Shown here: one piece after another, positions 55,157-64,000 of the stretch
Position numbering within the stretch: position 1 is the first letter of the stretch
Layout: every line of letters starts with the position of its first letter
Program-made: the position numbers and the translations under genes
Assembly (NCBI RefSeq): GCF_018982945.1
Contig: NZ_JABRXE010000001.1
Coordinates: forward strand, 434,001-498,000
Length of the DNA: 64,000 bases
DNA from: Anaerostipes faecalis
Lineage (GTDB): Bacteria > Bacillota > Clostridia > Lachnospirales > Lachnospiraceae
Reading direction: 5' to 3'
Notes under the pieces: generated by a model
Database searches by the model: none
What the model was told of the DNA's origin: nothing
What the model saw: the letters and a program-made list of their open reading frames with translations, nothing else

Positions 55157-56853
55157 TATTTTCTCTTTTCTATATAATTTTCAATGATAGTTTTTATTTT
55201 TTGTGCATACATTAAAATCCAGCTTTGTTTTACATAAATGAAAATACCTGTTACGGCAAGAAATATAAGAGGAATAATAATTTTCAGTAAAGATGTCCAA
55301 TAGCTGGCAGCACTGCTTCCCTGATAAGATACTTTAAAATGATCTCCGGTTAATTGATACTGGTATAAATCCCGGACAGTTTCGTCAGAATGAATCAGTT
55401 CAGATGCCTGCCGGCTGGAAAGGTTCTGTGATATAGTACTTTTTACCTGTTTTTTTGGTGTTACAGATACTTTAACAGATTGCTGATGATTTACAGATAC
55501 AAATGTATAAGTTCCATGAATTTGTTTATTTCCAGAAGAAAAGGCAATTGTATCTTCAAAATATGTCATATTACCCCGGAAAAAGGAGTTTTTAACAGAA
55601 GCATTCATGAAAGAGTCATGAAAAATACTGGAAATATCGTCATTACAATCTTTAACAGTTCCAGATTGTATCATTGAAAGTACCATTTGATCTTCTTTGA
55701 CTAAGGATACATTAGAAATTGTTTTCCCGGAAAAAGCTTTTTTTAATTTGGATAATTGGCGTTTATTGCTACCTGCATCAAAAGTAAAGGAAATTTTACG
55801 ACGGATATCTTTTTCGCTTTTCCATACCGTAATAATATTATAATTTATAATCTGCTGTTTTTGTCTGGATGAAAACTGGAGAGTTTTTGTATTCACAGAA
55901 GAATCCAGTATTTTCTTTTTATTGAAAGTAAAGGTGACAGGAACTGTTCCAGACTTTTGAACAAAATTGGAAAAGTCCATGGATTCTTTATAATCATAGT
56001 CAAAAGAAAAAGGATTACCGGATTTACATTGAACATTATAAGTTCCAGACCATTGTTTTGAATGAAAGATTTCTCTGGTTTTTGCGGCAAGATCCATGAA
56101 ATTGTCTTCAGAAAACGAAATTATCAATATTTTTCCGTCTTTCCAGTTGGACCATGTTGTATTTTCATTGTCAAAGTAAGATTGAATTTTTCCGGAATTC
56201 TGATCTAAAGTTTTTTTGGGAATGTACAATGCAATCTTTCGTGAAAGCTGTCCATTTCTTTTTACTTCGGTATCGATGTGAATGGAAGAAAGTTCAGCAT
56301 ATTGCATTTCATCAATAGAAATTTTATCTTCCGTTTCATAAGTCTTTCCAGAAAATGAAATTGTTGTTTCTTTCAAATTCCACAATTCATCTACAGATTG
56401 TTTATCAACATATTTTTTCTCATATAAGGCTGTATAAAGCCATGCCATTAAATCTTTAGATGAAAAATTTTCTTTGTAAATCAATCCTTGTACAAATGGA
56501 GAATCACCGTATTGATAGGTAATCTCTGGTGCAAAATTAAGGATTGCTTCTGTTTTTTCTTTATAGTCTTTTAAAGATGAAAACGTCAACGTAAATGTGT
56601 AGATTTTCTGACTATCCCTGGAAGATTTTTTATAGCTGAGCTGGGATGGACAGGAATTTTTGATAAGCAGATCTAAATCCTCTTCAGTCCCTTGAAAGAA
56701 ACGGGTGAAATCATTGGAAGAAAAGGTACAAGACATGATTCTTGTACCTGAAAAATTTTTATTAAGTTTTACTTTGCTTGTAAGTTCTATGCCGCATCCA
56801 CATAAAAAAGTTAAGGATAGAAGAAATGCTGCAAGAAGACATCTTTTTTTCAT
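55156..56853 (-). CDS. Large lipoprotein with C-terminal membrane segment, function unknown
   Basis: The 565-residue protein has a lipoprotein signal peptide ending in LCGC, so Cys20 is the likely lipid-attached residue. A long extracellular, beta-rich Ser/Lys-rich region follows, and a membrane segment at about 525-547 sits before a short basic tail. It would therefore be anchored at both ends. I recognise no domain. It lies 13 bases downstream of argH on the same strand, so it may be transcribed with it although it has no evident tie to arginine synthesis. Confidence 0.75.
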   Translation of the reverse strand: MKKRCLLAAFLLSLTFLCGCGIELTSKVKLNKNFSGTRIMSCTFSSNDFTRFFQGTEEDLDLLIKNSCPSQLSYKKSSRDSQKIYTFTLTFSSLKDYKEKTEAILNFAPEITYQYGDSPFVQGLIYKENFSSKDLMAWLYTALYEKKYVDKQSVDELWNLKETTISFSGKTYETEDKISIDEMQYAELSSIHIDTEVKRNGQLSRKIALYIPKKTLDQNSGKIQSYFDNENTTWSNWKDGKILIISFSEDNFMDLAAKTREIFHSKQWSGTYNVQCKSGNPFSFDYDYKESMDFSNFVQKSGTVPVTFTFNKKKILDSSVNTKTLQFSSRQKQQIINYNIITVWKSEKDIRRKISFTFDAGSNKRQLSKLKKAFSGKTISNVSLVKEDQMVLSMIQSGTVKDCNDDISSIFHDSFMNASVKNSFFRGNMTYFEDTIAFSSGNKQIHGTYTFVSVNHQQSVKVSVTPKKQVKSTISQNLSSRQASELIHSDETVRDLYQYQLTGDHFKVSYQGSSAASYWTSLLKIIIPLIFLAVTGIFIYVKQSWILMYAQKIKTIIENYIEKRK

Positions 56854-56866
56854 AAAGACTCCTTAT

Positions 56867-58249
56867 TTATTTTAAATCAGTCAGATATGTTTCGTTTAGT
56901 GCGATAACTTTTTCCATTGCATCATGGCCAGGGGCACCAATGGTATTACGCTTTTCAACACAGGTCTTCATACTGATTGCTTCATAGATATCTTCCTCAA
57001 ATACCGGACTGATTGCTTTATACTCTATAAGAGGTAATTCGTCCAGAGAAATATTTTTCTCGATACAAAGAAGAACAAGCTGTCCAACGATTCCATGGGC
57101 ATCACGGAAAGGAACACCATGGTTTACAAGATAGTCGGCAGCATCAGTAGCATTAGTGAAACCGTTTTTCGCACTAGATTCCATATTAGAATAGTTGAAA
57201 GTCATGGTTTTCATCATACCATTAAACAGAGAAATACATCCTTTTACTGTATCAATAGCATCGAATGTTAATTCCTTGTCCTCCTGCATATCTTTGTTAT
57301 AAGCAAGAGGAATACCTTTCATAGTGGTCAGAATTGTAGTTAGAGCACCATAAACTCTGCCGGTTTTTCCACGGACCAGTTCTGCAATGTCAGGATTTTT
57401 TTTCTGAGGCATGATACTGCTTCCGGTACTGAACCCATCATCAATGGAAACAAACTGATATTCATTGGAATTCCAGATGATGATTTCTTCACTGAAACGG
57501 CTTAAATGCATCATAATGGTAGACAATGCAGAAAGGAGCTCAATAACATAATCACGGTCAGACACAGAATCCATACTGTTTAATGTAGGTCCGTAAAAAC
57601 CGAGCAGTTGTGCAGTCTGTTCTCTGTCCAGAGGGTAAGTGGTTCCTGCAAGAGCACCAGAACCTAAAGGACAGTAATTCATTCTGTCATAGATATCACA
57701 CAGGCGGCTGTAATCCCTTTTGAACATTTCCATATAAGCTCCTACATGATGTGCAAGGGTAACAGGCTGTGCTTTCTGAAGATGGGTAAAACCTGGCATA
57801 AAAGCATCAATATTTTCTTTCATAATATTATGAAGGGTTACCATCAGATCTTTTACAAGACCTTTGATTTCTACGATTTCATCTCGTGTATACAGTTTCA
57901 TATCTAGTGCAACCTGGTCGTTACGGCTGCGTCCTGTATGAAGTTTTTTACCTACATCCCCGATACGGTCAATTAAGTTTGCTTCAACAAAACTATGGAT
58001 ATCTTCATATTCGCTGGTGATTTCAACTGCACCTGTCTCAATATCATTTAAAATACTATGTAATCCATCAATGATCTGATCTCGTTCCGCATCTGTAAGA
58101 ACGCCAACGCTGGCAAGCATTGTTACATGAGCAATACTTCCCTGAATATCCTGTTTATAAAATTTCTGATCAAAAGAGATTGATGCATTAAAGTTGTAAA
58201 CTAACTGGTCAGTTTCCTTTGTAAAACGACCACCCCATAATTGTGCCAT
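56867..58249 (-). CDS. argH: Argininosuccinate lyase
   Basis: The 460-residue fumarase/aspartase-superfamily enzyme splits argininosuccinate into arginine and fumarate. It has the WGGRF opening, [12 protein letters not shown], the superfamily signature [12 protein letters not shown] with the catalytic serine loop, and the TAHxxKA-like FTHLQKAQP segment. An AGAGGAT-type site lies before the ATG. The argG gene, which makes its substrate, lies 740 bases further upstream on the same strand, beyond a small plus-strand gene. Confidence 0.96.
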   Translation of the reverse strand: MAQLWGGRFTKETDQLVYNFNASISFDQKFYKQDIQGSIAHVTMLASVGVLTDAERDQIIDGLHSILNDIETGAVEITSEYEDIHSFVEANLIDRIGDVGKKLHTGRSRNDQVALDMKLYTRDEIVEIKGLVKDLMVTLHNIMKENIDAFMPGFTHLQKAQPVTLAHHVGAYMEMFKRDYSRLCDIYDRMNYCPLGSGALAGTTYPLDREQTAQLLGFYGPTLNSMDSVSDRDYVIELLSALSTIMMHLSRFSEEIIIWNSNEYQFVSIDDGFSTGSSIMPQKKNPDIAELVRGKTGRVYGALTTILTTMKGIPLAYNKDMQEDKELTFDAIDTVKGCISLFNGMMKTMTFNYSNMESSAKNGFTNATDAADYLVNHGVPFRDAHGIVGQLVLLCIEKNISLDELPLIEYKAISPVFEEDIYEAISMKTCVEKRNTIGAPGHDAMEKVIALNETYLTDLK

Positions 58250-58458
58250 AAATAAAATCCTCTTTTCTGTATATTTATTTTATGATTTACATCATTTTTA
58301 TGGTTGAAAGAACATCTGAAAAATAAATGTACTTACTTTCACTATTTTACACGAAATAGAAGGTGTTTACCATATTTTTTTGATTTTCTTAAGAATATAA
58401 GTAAATGAAAAAGTGCAAAATATAATTTAGTTGGAGAAAATCGGGTATAGGAGAGAAA

Positions 58459-58884
58459 ATGGAAAAAAAACTTGAAATCGAAAAACATGTGATTTTGTTT
58501 GCAATTGGTGGAATGGCATATTTCTTTTTGGAAATTTTAGTTAGAGGATATTCACATTACTCGATGTTTCTTTGTGGAGGCGCCTGTTTCCTTTGCTGCG
58601 GTCTTTTAAATGAAAATGTAAAAATAGAAATGAGTTTTATTAGTCAGATGGTACTGTCATCCTTGATTATTACAACATTAGAATTTATTACTGGACTAAT
58701 TGTGAATGTCTGGCTGAAAATGGACATATGGGATTATTCACATCTGCCATATAATTTCATGGGGCAGATATGCCTGCTTTATACTGTATTATGGTTTCTG
58801 GTATCAGGTATCGCCATTGTGCTGGATGATTATTTGCGATATAAATTGTTCCAGGAAGAAAAACCTCATTATAAAATCTTATAA
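58459..58884 (+). CDS. Small membrane protein, CmpB-like (PF06541)
   Basis: The 141-residue protein has four predicted membrane segments. The DYSHLPYNFMGQICLLYTVLWFL stretch is characteristic of the family labelled 'putative ABC transporter permease' (CmpB), whose actual function is poorly known. It has an AGGAGAG site 7 bases before the ATG. It is inserted between argH and argG on the opposite strand and ends at a shared terminator. Confidence 0.75.
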   Translation: MEKKLEIEKHVILFAIGGMAYFFLEILVRGYSHYSMFLCGGACFLCCGLLNENVKIEMSFISQMVLSSLIITTLEFITGLIVNVWLKMDIWDYSHLPYNFMGQICLLYTVLWFLVSGIAIVLDDYLRYKLFQEEKPHYKIL

Positions 58885-58923
58885 ACATATGGCACAAATA
58901 TGGTTTACAATTTATATGATAAG

Positions 58924-58966
58924 AAAAACCACCAGCGGTCAAAAAATGACTTCTAGTGGTTTTTGC
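58924..58966. terminator. Bidirectional terminator between the CmpB-like gene and argG
   Basis: AAAAACCAC (58924-58932) pairs with GTGGTTTTT (58956-58964). Both flanks give U-rich ends. Confidence 0.75.
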
Positions 58967-58990
58967 TATTAAAAAAGTTTGAGTTGTTAA

Positions 58991-60211
58991 CTATTTATCT
59001 TCCTTTAATGCCTGCATTTTCATTGCACGAACTTTTAATGGAAGTCCGAATAATGTGATAAATCCTTCTGCATCATGATGATCATATAAGTCACCAGTTG
59101 TAAAAGATGCGAGAGATTCACTATATAAAGAATATGGAGAAGTAGTACCGGCTTTGATAATGTTACCTTTATACAGTTTGAATTTTACTTCACCAGTTAC
59201 ATATTCCTGTGTTGACTCAACAAAAGCCTGAACTGCTTCACGAAGAGGAGTAAACCATTTACCTTCATAAACGATCTGAGCAAGTTTGTTTGCCATATCT
59301 TTTTTTACTTCCATTGTAGCACGATCTAAAACCAGTTCTTCCAGCTGATCATGAGCTTCCATCAGGATGGTTCCACCTGGAGTTTCGTATACACCACGGG
59401 ATTTCATACCAACAACACGGTTTTCAACGATATCTACGATACCGATACCATGTTTTCCACCTAATTCATTTAATTTACGGATAATATCAGAAACTTTCAT
59501 TTCTTCACCATTAATAGAAGTAGGTACACCCTTTTCAAAGGTCATGGTTACATATTCACCTTCATCTGGTGCCTTTTCAGGAGAAACTCCTAATACTAAT
59601 AAATGGTCATAGTCTGGTTCATTTGCAGGATCTTCTAATTCCAGACCTTCATGGCTGATGTGCCATAAGTTACGGTCACGGCTGTAACTCTGATCAGCAG
59701 AGAATGGAAGATCGATTCCATGAGCTTTGCAATATTCGATTTCAGATTCACGAGAATCCATATTCCATTTGTCATCTCTCCATGCAGCAATGATTTTTAA
59801 ATCTGGAGCAAGTGCTTTGATACCTAATTCAAAACGAATCTGGTCATTACCTTTTCCTGTTGCTCCATGGCAGATAGCAGAAGCACCTTCTTTACGTGCA
59901 ATATCAACCAATGCTTTTGCAATACCTGGACGAGCCATAGAAGTACCAAGTAAATATTTGTTTTCATAGACTGCACCAGCCTGTACACATGGAACAATAT
60001 AATCATCACAGAATTCATCAGTAATATCAACAATATATAATTTAGAAGCGCCTGAATATTTTGCTCTTTCTTCCAGACCATCTAATTCTTCTTCCTGTCC
60101 ACAGTCAACACAGCAGCAGATAACTTCATAATCATAATTTTCTTTTAACCATGGAATAATTGCTGTTGTATCAAGTCCGCCTGAATATGCTAAAATAACC
60201 TTTTCTTTCAT
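58991..60211 (-). CDS. argG: Argininosuccinate synthase
   Basis: The 406-residue enzyme joins citrulline and aspartate using ATP. It has the P-loop-like AYSGGLDTTAIIPWL motif at the N-terminus, then GATGKGNDQIRFE and the citrulline-binding GRNLWHISHEG-type segment (RNLWHISHEGLELEDP). An AGGAGGAC site precedes the ATG. It is divergent from the argCJBD operon across a region carrying an ARG box, so both are likely under ArgR/AhrC control. Confidence 0.97.
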   Translation of the reverse strand: MKEKVILAYSGGLDTTAIIPWLKENYDYEVICCCVDCGQEEELDGLEERAKYSGASKLYIVDITDEFCDDYIVPCVQAGAVYENKYLLGTSMARPGIAKALVDIARKEGASAICHGATGKGNDQIRFELGIKALAPDLKIIAAWRDDKWNMDSRESEIEYCKAHGIDLPFSADQSYSRDRNLWHISHEGLELEDPANEPDYDHLLVLGVSPEKAPDEGEYVTMTFEKGVPTSINGEEMKVSDIIRKLNELGGKHGIGIVDIVENRVVGMKSRGVYETPGGTILMEAHDQLEELVLDRATMEVKKDMANKLAQIVYEGKWFTPLREAVQAFVESTQEYVTGEVKFKLYKGNIIKAGTTSPYSLYSESLASFTTGDLYDHHDAEGFITLFGLPLKVRAMKMQALKEDK

Positions 60212-60343
60212 CTTAAATATGTCCTCCTAAATGTGTTATCTAATCACTGATTAATAATATACGTTATATTCTTACGTTTTGCAAGGGGTTTTTTACATTT
60301 TCAATGAATATTCACGAAAGAAATATGCATAAAACAAAAAATA

Positions 60344-60361
60344 TATGTATATTTATACAAA
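60344..60361. promoter_or_regulatory. ARG box (ArgR/AhrC operator) between argG and argC
   Basis: TATGTATATTTATACAAA fits every fixed position of the ARG box consensus TNTGNATWWWWATNCANA. Further half-site-like TGCAT and TGTAT words lie at 60366-60402, as expected for cooperative ArgR binding. Confidence 0.75.
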
Positions 60362-60449
60362 AGTGTTGCATATTTTAAAATGGAGTTGTATACTAAATTG
60401 CATGACTTTAAATTTACATATAATATAGAAGATGAAAGAGGAGTTTAAG

Positions 60450-61490
60450 ATGATAAAAGCAGGAATTATCGGATCCACAGGATATGCGGGGCAGGAGCTG
60501 GTAAGATTATTGACCCAGCATAAAGATGCAGAAGTTGTCTGGTATGGATCCAGAAGTTACATAGATCAGAAATATTATGATGTTTTTCATAATATGTTCC
60601 AGATTGTTGATGATAAATGTCTGGATGATAATATGGATGAACTTGCAGAAAAGGTTGATGTAATATTTACGGCAACACCTCAGGGACTGTGCAGCTCTTT
60701 AGTATCAGAAGAAGTGTTATCTAAAGTAAAAATTATTGATTTAAGTGCGGATTTTCGTATAAAAGATGTAAATCGATATGAAGAATGGTATGGAATCAAG
60801 CATCAGAGTCCTGAGTTTATAGATGAGGCAGTATATGGCCTTTGTGAAATAAATAGAAAAGATGTGGCTAAAGCTCGATTGATCGCAAACCCTGGATGCT
60901 ATCCAACATGCTCTACACTGTCAATCTATCCAATGGCAAAAGAAGGATTGATTGATATGAATTCAGTTATTATTGATGCAAAATCAGGTACATCAGGAGC
61001 AGGTCGAGGAGCAAAAGTAAATAATCTGTACTGTGAAGTCAATGAAAATATTAAAGCATATGGTGTTGCAACCCATAGACACACACCGGAAATTGAAGAT
61101 CAGTTAAGCTATGCATCTGGAGAAAAAGTTTTATTAAACTTTACTCCTCATCTTGTACCAATGAATCGTGGAATTCTTGTTACAGCATATGCGACATTAA
61201 AGAAAGATGTATCATATGAGGAAGTAAAAGCAATTTACGATTCCTATTATAAAGATGAATATTTCGTAAGAGTACTGGACAAAGATGTCTGCCCTGAAAC
61301 ACGATGGGTAGAAGGCAGTAATTATGTAGATGTAAACTTCAAAATCGATCAGAGAACAAACAGAATCATTATGATGGGAGCTATGGATAATCTTGTGAAA
61401 GGTGCGGCAGGACAGGCGGTACAGAATATGAACATTATGTTTGGATTGAAAGAAGCAGAGGGTCTGGAACTGGTACCAATGTTCCCATAG
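60450..61490 (+). CDS. argC: N-acetyl-gamma-glutamyl-phosphate reductase
   Basis: The product, about 346 residues, reduces N-acetylglutamyl phosphate to the semialdehyde. It has the NADP loop GSTGYAGQEL, the catalytic Cys in NPGCYPTCS, and the HRHTPEIEDQL region with the active-site His. ATG 60450 follows AAAGAGGAG by 6 bases, while the frame from 60432 would include that site. It is first in the argCJBD operon. Confidence 0.95.
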   Translation: MIKAGIIGSTGYAGQELVRLLTQHKDAEVVWYGSRSYIDQKYYDVFHNMFQIVDDKCLDDNMDELAEKVDVIFTATPQGLCSSLVSEEVLSKVKIIDLSADFRIKDVNRYEEWYGIKHQSPEFIDEAVYGLCEINRKDVAKARLIANPGCYPTCSTLSIYPMAKEGLIDMNSVIIDAKSGTSGAGRGAKVNNLYCEVNENIKAYGVATHRHTPEIEDQLSYASGEKVLLNFTPHLVPMNRGILVTAYATLKKDVSYEEVKAIYDSYYKDEYFVRVLDKDVCPETRWVEGSNYVDVNFKIDQRTNRIIMMGAMDNLVKGAAGQAVQNMNIMFGLKEAEGLELVPMFP

Positions 61491-61589
61491 AAATATAATA
61501 TTTATCAGATCCGATTTGTAAGAATAGTTTGTGTCAAAGAGAAGATAGAATATGAAAGAGGATATGGATAAAGAAAGGAAAAGAAACCT

Positions 61590-62816
61590 ATGAAAGTGAT
61601 AGAAGGTGGGGTTACTTCCCCGAAGGGATTTCTGGCAGCAGGTCTTCGTGCGGGAATTAAATCTGGAAAAACAAATAAAGATATGGCAATGATTTTTAGT
61701 GAACAGCCGGCTGCTATTGCAGGTACCTTTACAAAGAATATCGTAAAAGCGGCACCTGTCTTGTGGGGGCAGAAGATTGTTGCAGAGCAGGAAAACGTAA
61801 GAGCGGCTGTGGTAAATACAGGAATCGCAAATGCATGTACCGGAACACAGGGATATGGAAATGTAGAAAAAGAAGCAGAACTGGTTGCGGAACTTCTGAA
61901 AATCAAACCAGAGGAAGTTGTTGTTGGATCTACAGGGGTCATTGGTCAGCAACTGCCTATGGAGATCATTGAGGATGGCATCAAGAAGCTGGTTCCAGAG
62001 CTAAAGCATGACAGGGAAAGCAGTAAGGATGCTTCCTGGGCTATTCTTACAACAGATACAAAACCGAAAGAAGCAGCAGTTGTTGTTGAGGTTGCAGGAA
62101 AAGAAGTGACGATTGCAGGAATGTGTAAAGGATCAGGAATGATTCATCCGAATATGGGTACAATGCTTGGTTTTATTACAACAGATGCGAATATTGAAAA
62201 ATCACTGCTTTTGGAATTGCAGAGAGAATTGATTGAGGATACTTTTAATATGATTTCCGTAGATGGAGATACATCTACCAATGATACTGTATTTGTTATG
62301 GCAAATGGTATGGCTGAAAATGCGAAAATTACAGAGAAAAATGCAGATTATAATGCATTTAAGGAAGGTCTTTTATATGTAAATCAGGCATTGGCCAAGC
62401 AGATTGCAGCAGATGGTGAAGGATGTACCAGATTATTTGAAGTTCATGTGGCAGGTGCGGATACAAAAGAAAATGCTAAGATTCTTAGTAAATCTGTGGT
62501 CACATCCAGTCTTACAAAAGCAGCTATTTATGGAAAAGATGCCAACTGGGGAAGAATTCTTTGTGCGCTAGGTTATTCAGGAGTTGAATTTGATCCTGAA
62601 AAGGTTGATATTACTTTAAAAAGTGAAGCAGGCTCTGTTGATATTGTAAAAGATGGAATAGCCACAGATTATTCTGAGGACTACGCAACAGAAATTCTTT
62701 CAGGAGATGTGGTAACAGCAGATATTGATGTACATAATGGAAATAAAGAAGCAACTGCATGGGGATGTGATCTGACACATGATTATGTCAGCATCAATGC
62801 AGACTATAGATCATAA
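61590..62816 (+). CDS. argJ: Glutamate N-acetyltransferase / ornithine acetyltransferase ArgJ
   Basis: The 408-residue Ntn-like enzyme cuts itself into alpha and beta chains before the nucleophilic threonine of NMGTMLGF (about residue 190). It recycles acetyl groups from acetylornithine to glutamate. The [12 protein letters not shown] opening, TGVIGQQLP, the GDTSTND-like segment and the [14 protein letters not shown] region are all present. It lies 99 bases after argC and 14 before argB. Confidence 0.96.
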   Translation: MKVIEGGVTSPKGFLAAGLRAGIKSGKTNKDMAMIFSEQPAAIAGTFTKNIVKAAPVLWGQKIVAEQENVRAAVVNTGIANACTGTQGYGNVEKEAELVAELLKIKPEEVVVGSTGVIGQQLPMEIIEDGIKKLVPELKHDRESSKDASWAILTTDTKPKEAAVVVEVAGKEVTIAGMCKGSGMIHPNMGTMLGFITTDANIEKSLLLELQRELIEDTFNMISVDGDTSTNDTVFVMANGMAENAKITEKNADYNAFKEGLLYVNQALAKQIAADGEGCTRLFEVHVAGADTKENAKILSKSVVTSSLTKAAIYGKDANWGRILCALGYSGVEFDPEKVDITLKSEAGSVDIVKDGIATDYSEDYATEILSGDVVTADIDVHNGNKEATAWGCDLTHDYVSINADYRS

Positions 62817-62830
62817 AAAGGAGAAAAAAG

Positions 62831-63739
62831 ATGACTCAGAAACAGTTAAATGTAATTGAAGAATCCCAGGAAAAAGCGAAAGTTTTAATTGAAGCATTAC
62901 CATATATCCGTAGATTTAATAACTGCTATGTTGTTGTAAAATACGGAGGAAGTGCAATGAAAGACAAAGAATTACAAAAAAGTGTGATTCGTGATGTGGC
63001 ACTGTTAAAACTGATTGGTATGAAACCTATTATCGTACACGGTGGAGGAAAAGAAATCAGTAAGTGGGTACGTATGTCTGGAAAAGAACCTGAATTTTAT
63101 CATGGTTTACGTGTAACTGATAAAGAAACTATGGAAGTGGCAGAAATGGTACTTTTTAAAGTGAATCAGCAGCTTGTTGCCATGATGGCAGAAATGGGTG
63201 TAAAAGCAGTTGGATTATCAGGAAAAGATGCGGAAATGATTCGTGTCAAGAAAAAAGAGATGCCAGGAAAAGATCTGGGATATGTTGGAGAAGTAACAGA
63301 AGTTAATACAGAACTTTTGGAAGCATTGATTGAAGATGATTTTGTCCCTGTAATTTCCCCAATCGGACTGGGTGAAAATTATGAAGGATATAATATTAAT
63401 GCAGATGATACTGCATGTGCAGTTGCCACTGCATTAAACGCAGAAAAACTGGTATTTTTAACTGATATAGAAGGTGTATTTGTTGATCCTGAAGATAAAT
63501 CAACTTTAATTTCTGAAATGGATCTGGCACAGGCAAGAGAGTTTATTGACAATGGGGTTGTTGGAGGAGGAATGCTTCCAAAACTGAACAACTGCATTGA
63601 TGCGATTGAGAATGGTGTTGCAAGAGTCCATATTCTGGATGGACGTGTTCACAACTGTCTGTTGCTGGAATTTTTCACAGAAAAAGGTATTGGAACAGCT
63701 ATTTTGAAAGAACCGTTATTTGATAAACCATTATTTTAA
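62831..63739 (+). CDS. argB: Acetylglutamate kinase
   Basis: The 302-residue amino-acid kinase phosphorylates N-acetylglutamate. Motifs include KYGGSAM (ATP-binding lysine), the [10 protein letters not shown] loop, [10 protein letters not shown] and [11 protein letters not shown]. The long N-terminal helix (about 1-25) is the extension found in arginine-inhibited hexameric enzymes, so feedback control by arginine is likely. An AAAGGAG site precedes the ATG. Confidence 0.96.
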   Translation: MTQKQLNVIEESQEKAKVLIEALPYIRRFNNCYVVVKYGGSAMKDKELQKSVIRDVALLKLIGMKPIIVHGGGKEISKWVRMSGKEPEFYHGLRVTDKETMEVAEMVLFKVNQQLVAMMAEMGVKAVGLSGKDAEMIRVKKKEMPGKDLGYVGEVTEVNTELLEALIEDDFVPVISPIGLGENYEGYNINADDTACAVATALNAEKLVFLTDIEGVFVDPEDKSTLISEMDLAQAREFIDNGVVGGGMLPKLNNCIDAIENGVARVHILDGRVHNCLLLEFFTEKGIGTAILKEPLFDKPLF

Positions 63740-63751
63740 TTAGGAGGAATT

Positions 63752-64000
63752 ATGACACAAAAGGATTATATGAACCAGGGAGAACAGTACATATTAAAAA
63801 CATATAATCGTTTTCCAGTGGTTTTTGAAAAAGGAGAAGGAGTCTATTTATATGATGTGGATCATAAGAAATATTTAGACTTTGGTGCTGGAATTGCAGT
63901 GTTTGCATTGGGTTATGGAAATCAGGCTTATAATAATGCGTTAAAAGATCAGATTGACAAACTGATTCATACTTCCAATTTATATTATAATATTCCTGCA
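63752..64000 (+). CDS. argD: Acetylornithine aminotransferase, 3' end outside window
   Basis: Eighty-three codons are visible, starting at ATG 63752 after a TTAGGAGG site, 12 bases after argB. The sequence (YNRFPVVFEKGEGVYLYD, then YLDFGAGIAVFALGY) is the typical N-terminus of class III PLP aminotransferases of the ArgD type. It converts N-acetylglutamate semialdehyde to N-acetylornithine. Position in the argCJB operon supports the assignment. The PLP lysine lies beyond the window. Confidence 0.93.
   Translation, partial: MTQKDYMNQGEQYILKTYNRFPVVFEKGEGVYLYDVDHKKYLDFGAGIAVFALGYGNQAYNNALKDQIDKLIHTSNLYYNIPA

Overview
The window is an AT-rich stretch of a Gram-positive, anaerobic, spore-forming type of genome. 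The best fit is a butyrate-producing member of the Lachnospiraceae (Firmicutes, Clostridia). The reasons are a butyryl-CoA dehydrogenase/electron-transfer-flavoprotein operon, a 446-residue butyryl-CoA:acetate CoA-transferase, strong AAGGAGG ribosome binding sites throughout, a LexA/YneA-type SOS pair with Firmicutes LexA boxes, an L21-Prp-L27 operon, and a small Gly/Cys-rich protein of a kind known from this family. The genus cannot be fixed from the sequence alone.

Layout. 1-2.9 kb: end of the butyryl-CoA dehydrogenase gene, then etfB and etfA. 2.9-3.5 kb: a long leader with a cyclic-di-GMP-I (GEMM-I) riboswitch, a candidate terminator switch and a second structured stretch of unknown class, ahead of a nucleoid-associated-protein gene. 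4.5-7 kb (minus strand): the CoA-transferase followed by an L-lactate dehydrogenase whose ribosome binding site lies in a 12-bp hairpin. 7-14 kb: cell-wall enzymes (two L,D-transpeptidases, one cut by an in-frame stop, and a D,D-carboxypeptidase), a tRNA methyltransferase, an ArsC/Spx-like protein, an M18 aminopeptidase and a glyoxalase-like protein. 14-24.7 kb: leuS, a proteasome-like Ntn-hydrolase candidate, a small EamA transporter, an acyl-ACP thioesterase, a second lactate/malate-type dehydrogenase with an SDR partner, a cluster of small proteins of unknown (perhaps spore) function, thiM-thiE and an isolated MraY-like transferase.

24.8-35.6 kb: a run of a YbhJ-like hydratase, an NhaC-family antiporter and a MoxR/DUF58/transglutaminase module, followed by a secreted NlpC/P60 protein, fabV and an RNase E/G family gene. 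35.6-40 kb: the housekeeping block rplU-prp-rpmA-obgE-yhbY-nadD-yqeK-rsfS. 40-45 kb: two adjacent inverted-repeat elements, the divergent lexA/yneA-like SOS pair and two tandem paralogous N-acetylmuramoyl-L-alanine amidases. 45-54 kb: azlCD, then leuB-ilvD-ilvB-serC-serA-asd for branched-chain, serine and aspartate-family amino acids. 54-64 kb: an MscS channel, an unrecognised lipoprotein, and the arginine genes argH and argG (minus) and argC-argJ-argB-argD (plus, argD cut by the window end), with a consensus-matching ARG box between argG and argC.

Most of the window is ordinary core metabolism. No CRISPR array, prophage, transposase or tRNA gene was seen. The parts least explained by known families are the leader at 2.9-3.5 kb, the hairpin over the ldh ribosome binding site, the interrupted L,D-transpeptidase, the Ntn-hydrolase-like gene at 16.9 kb and the inverted-repeat elements at 40.0-40.2 kb.
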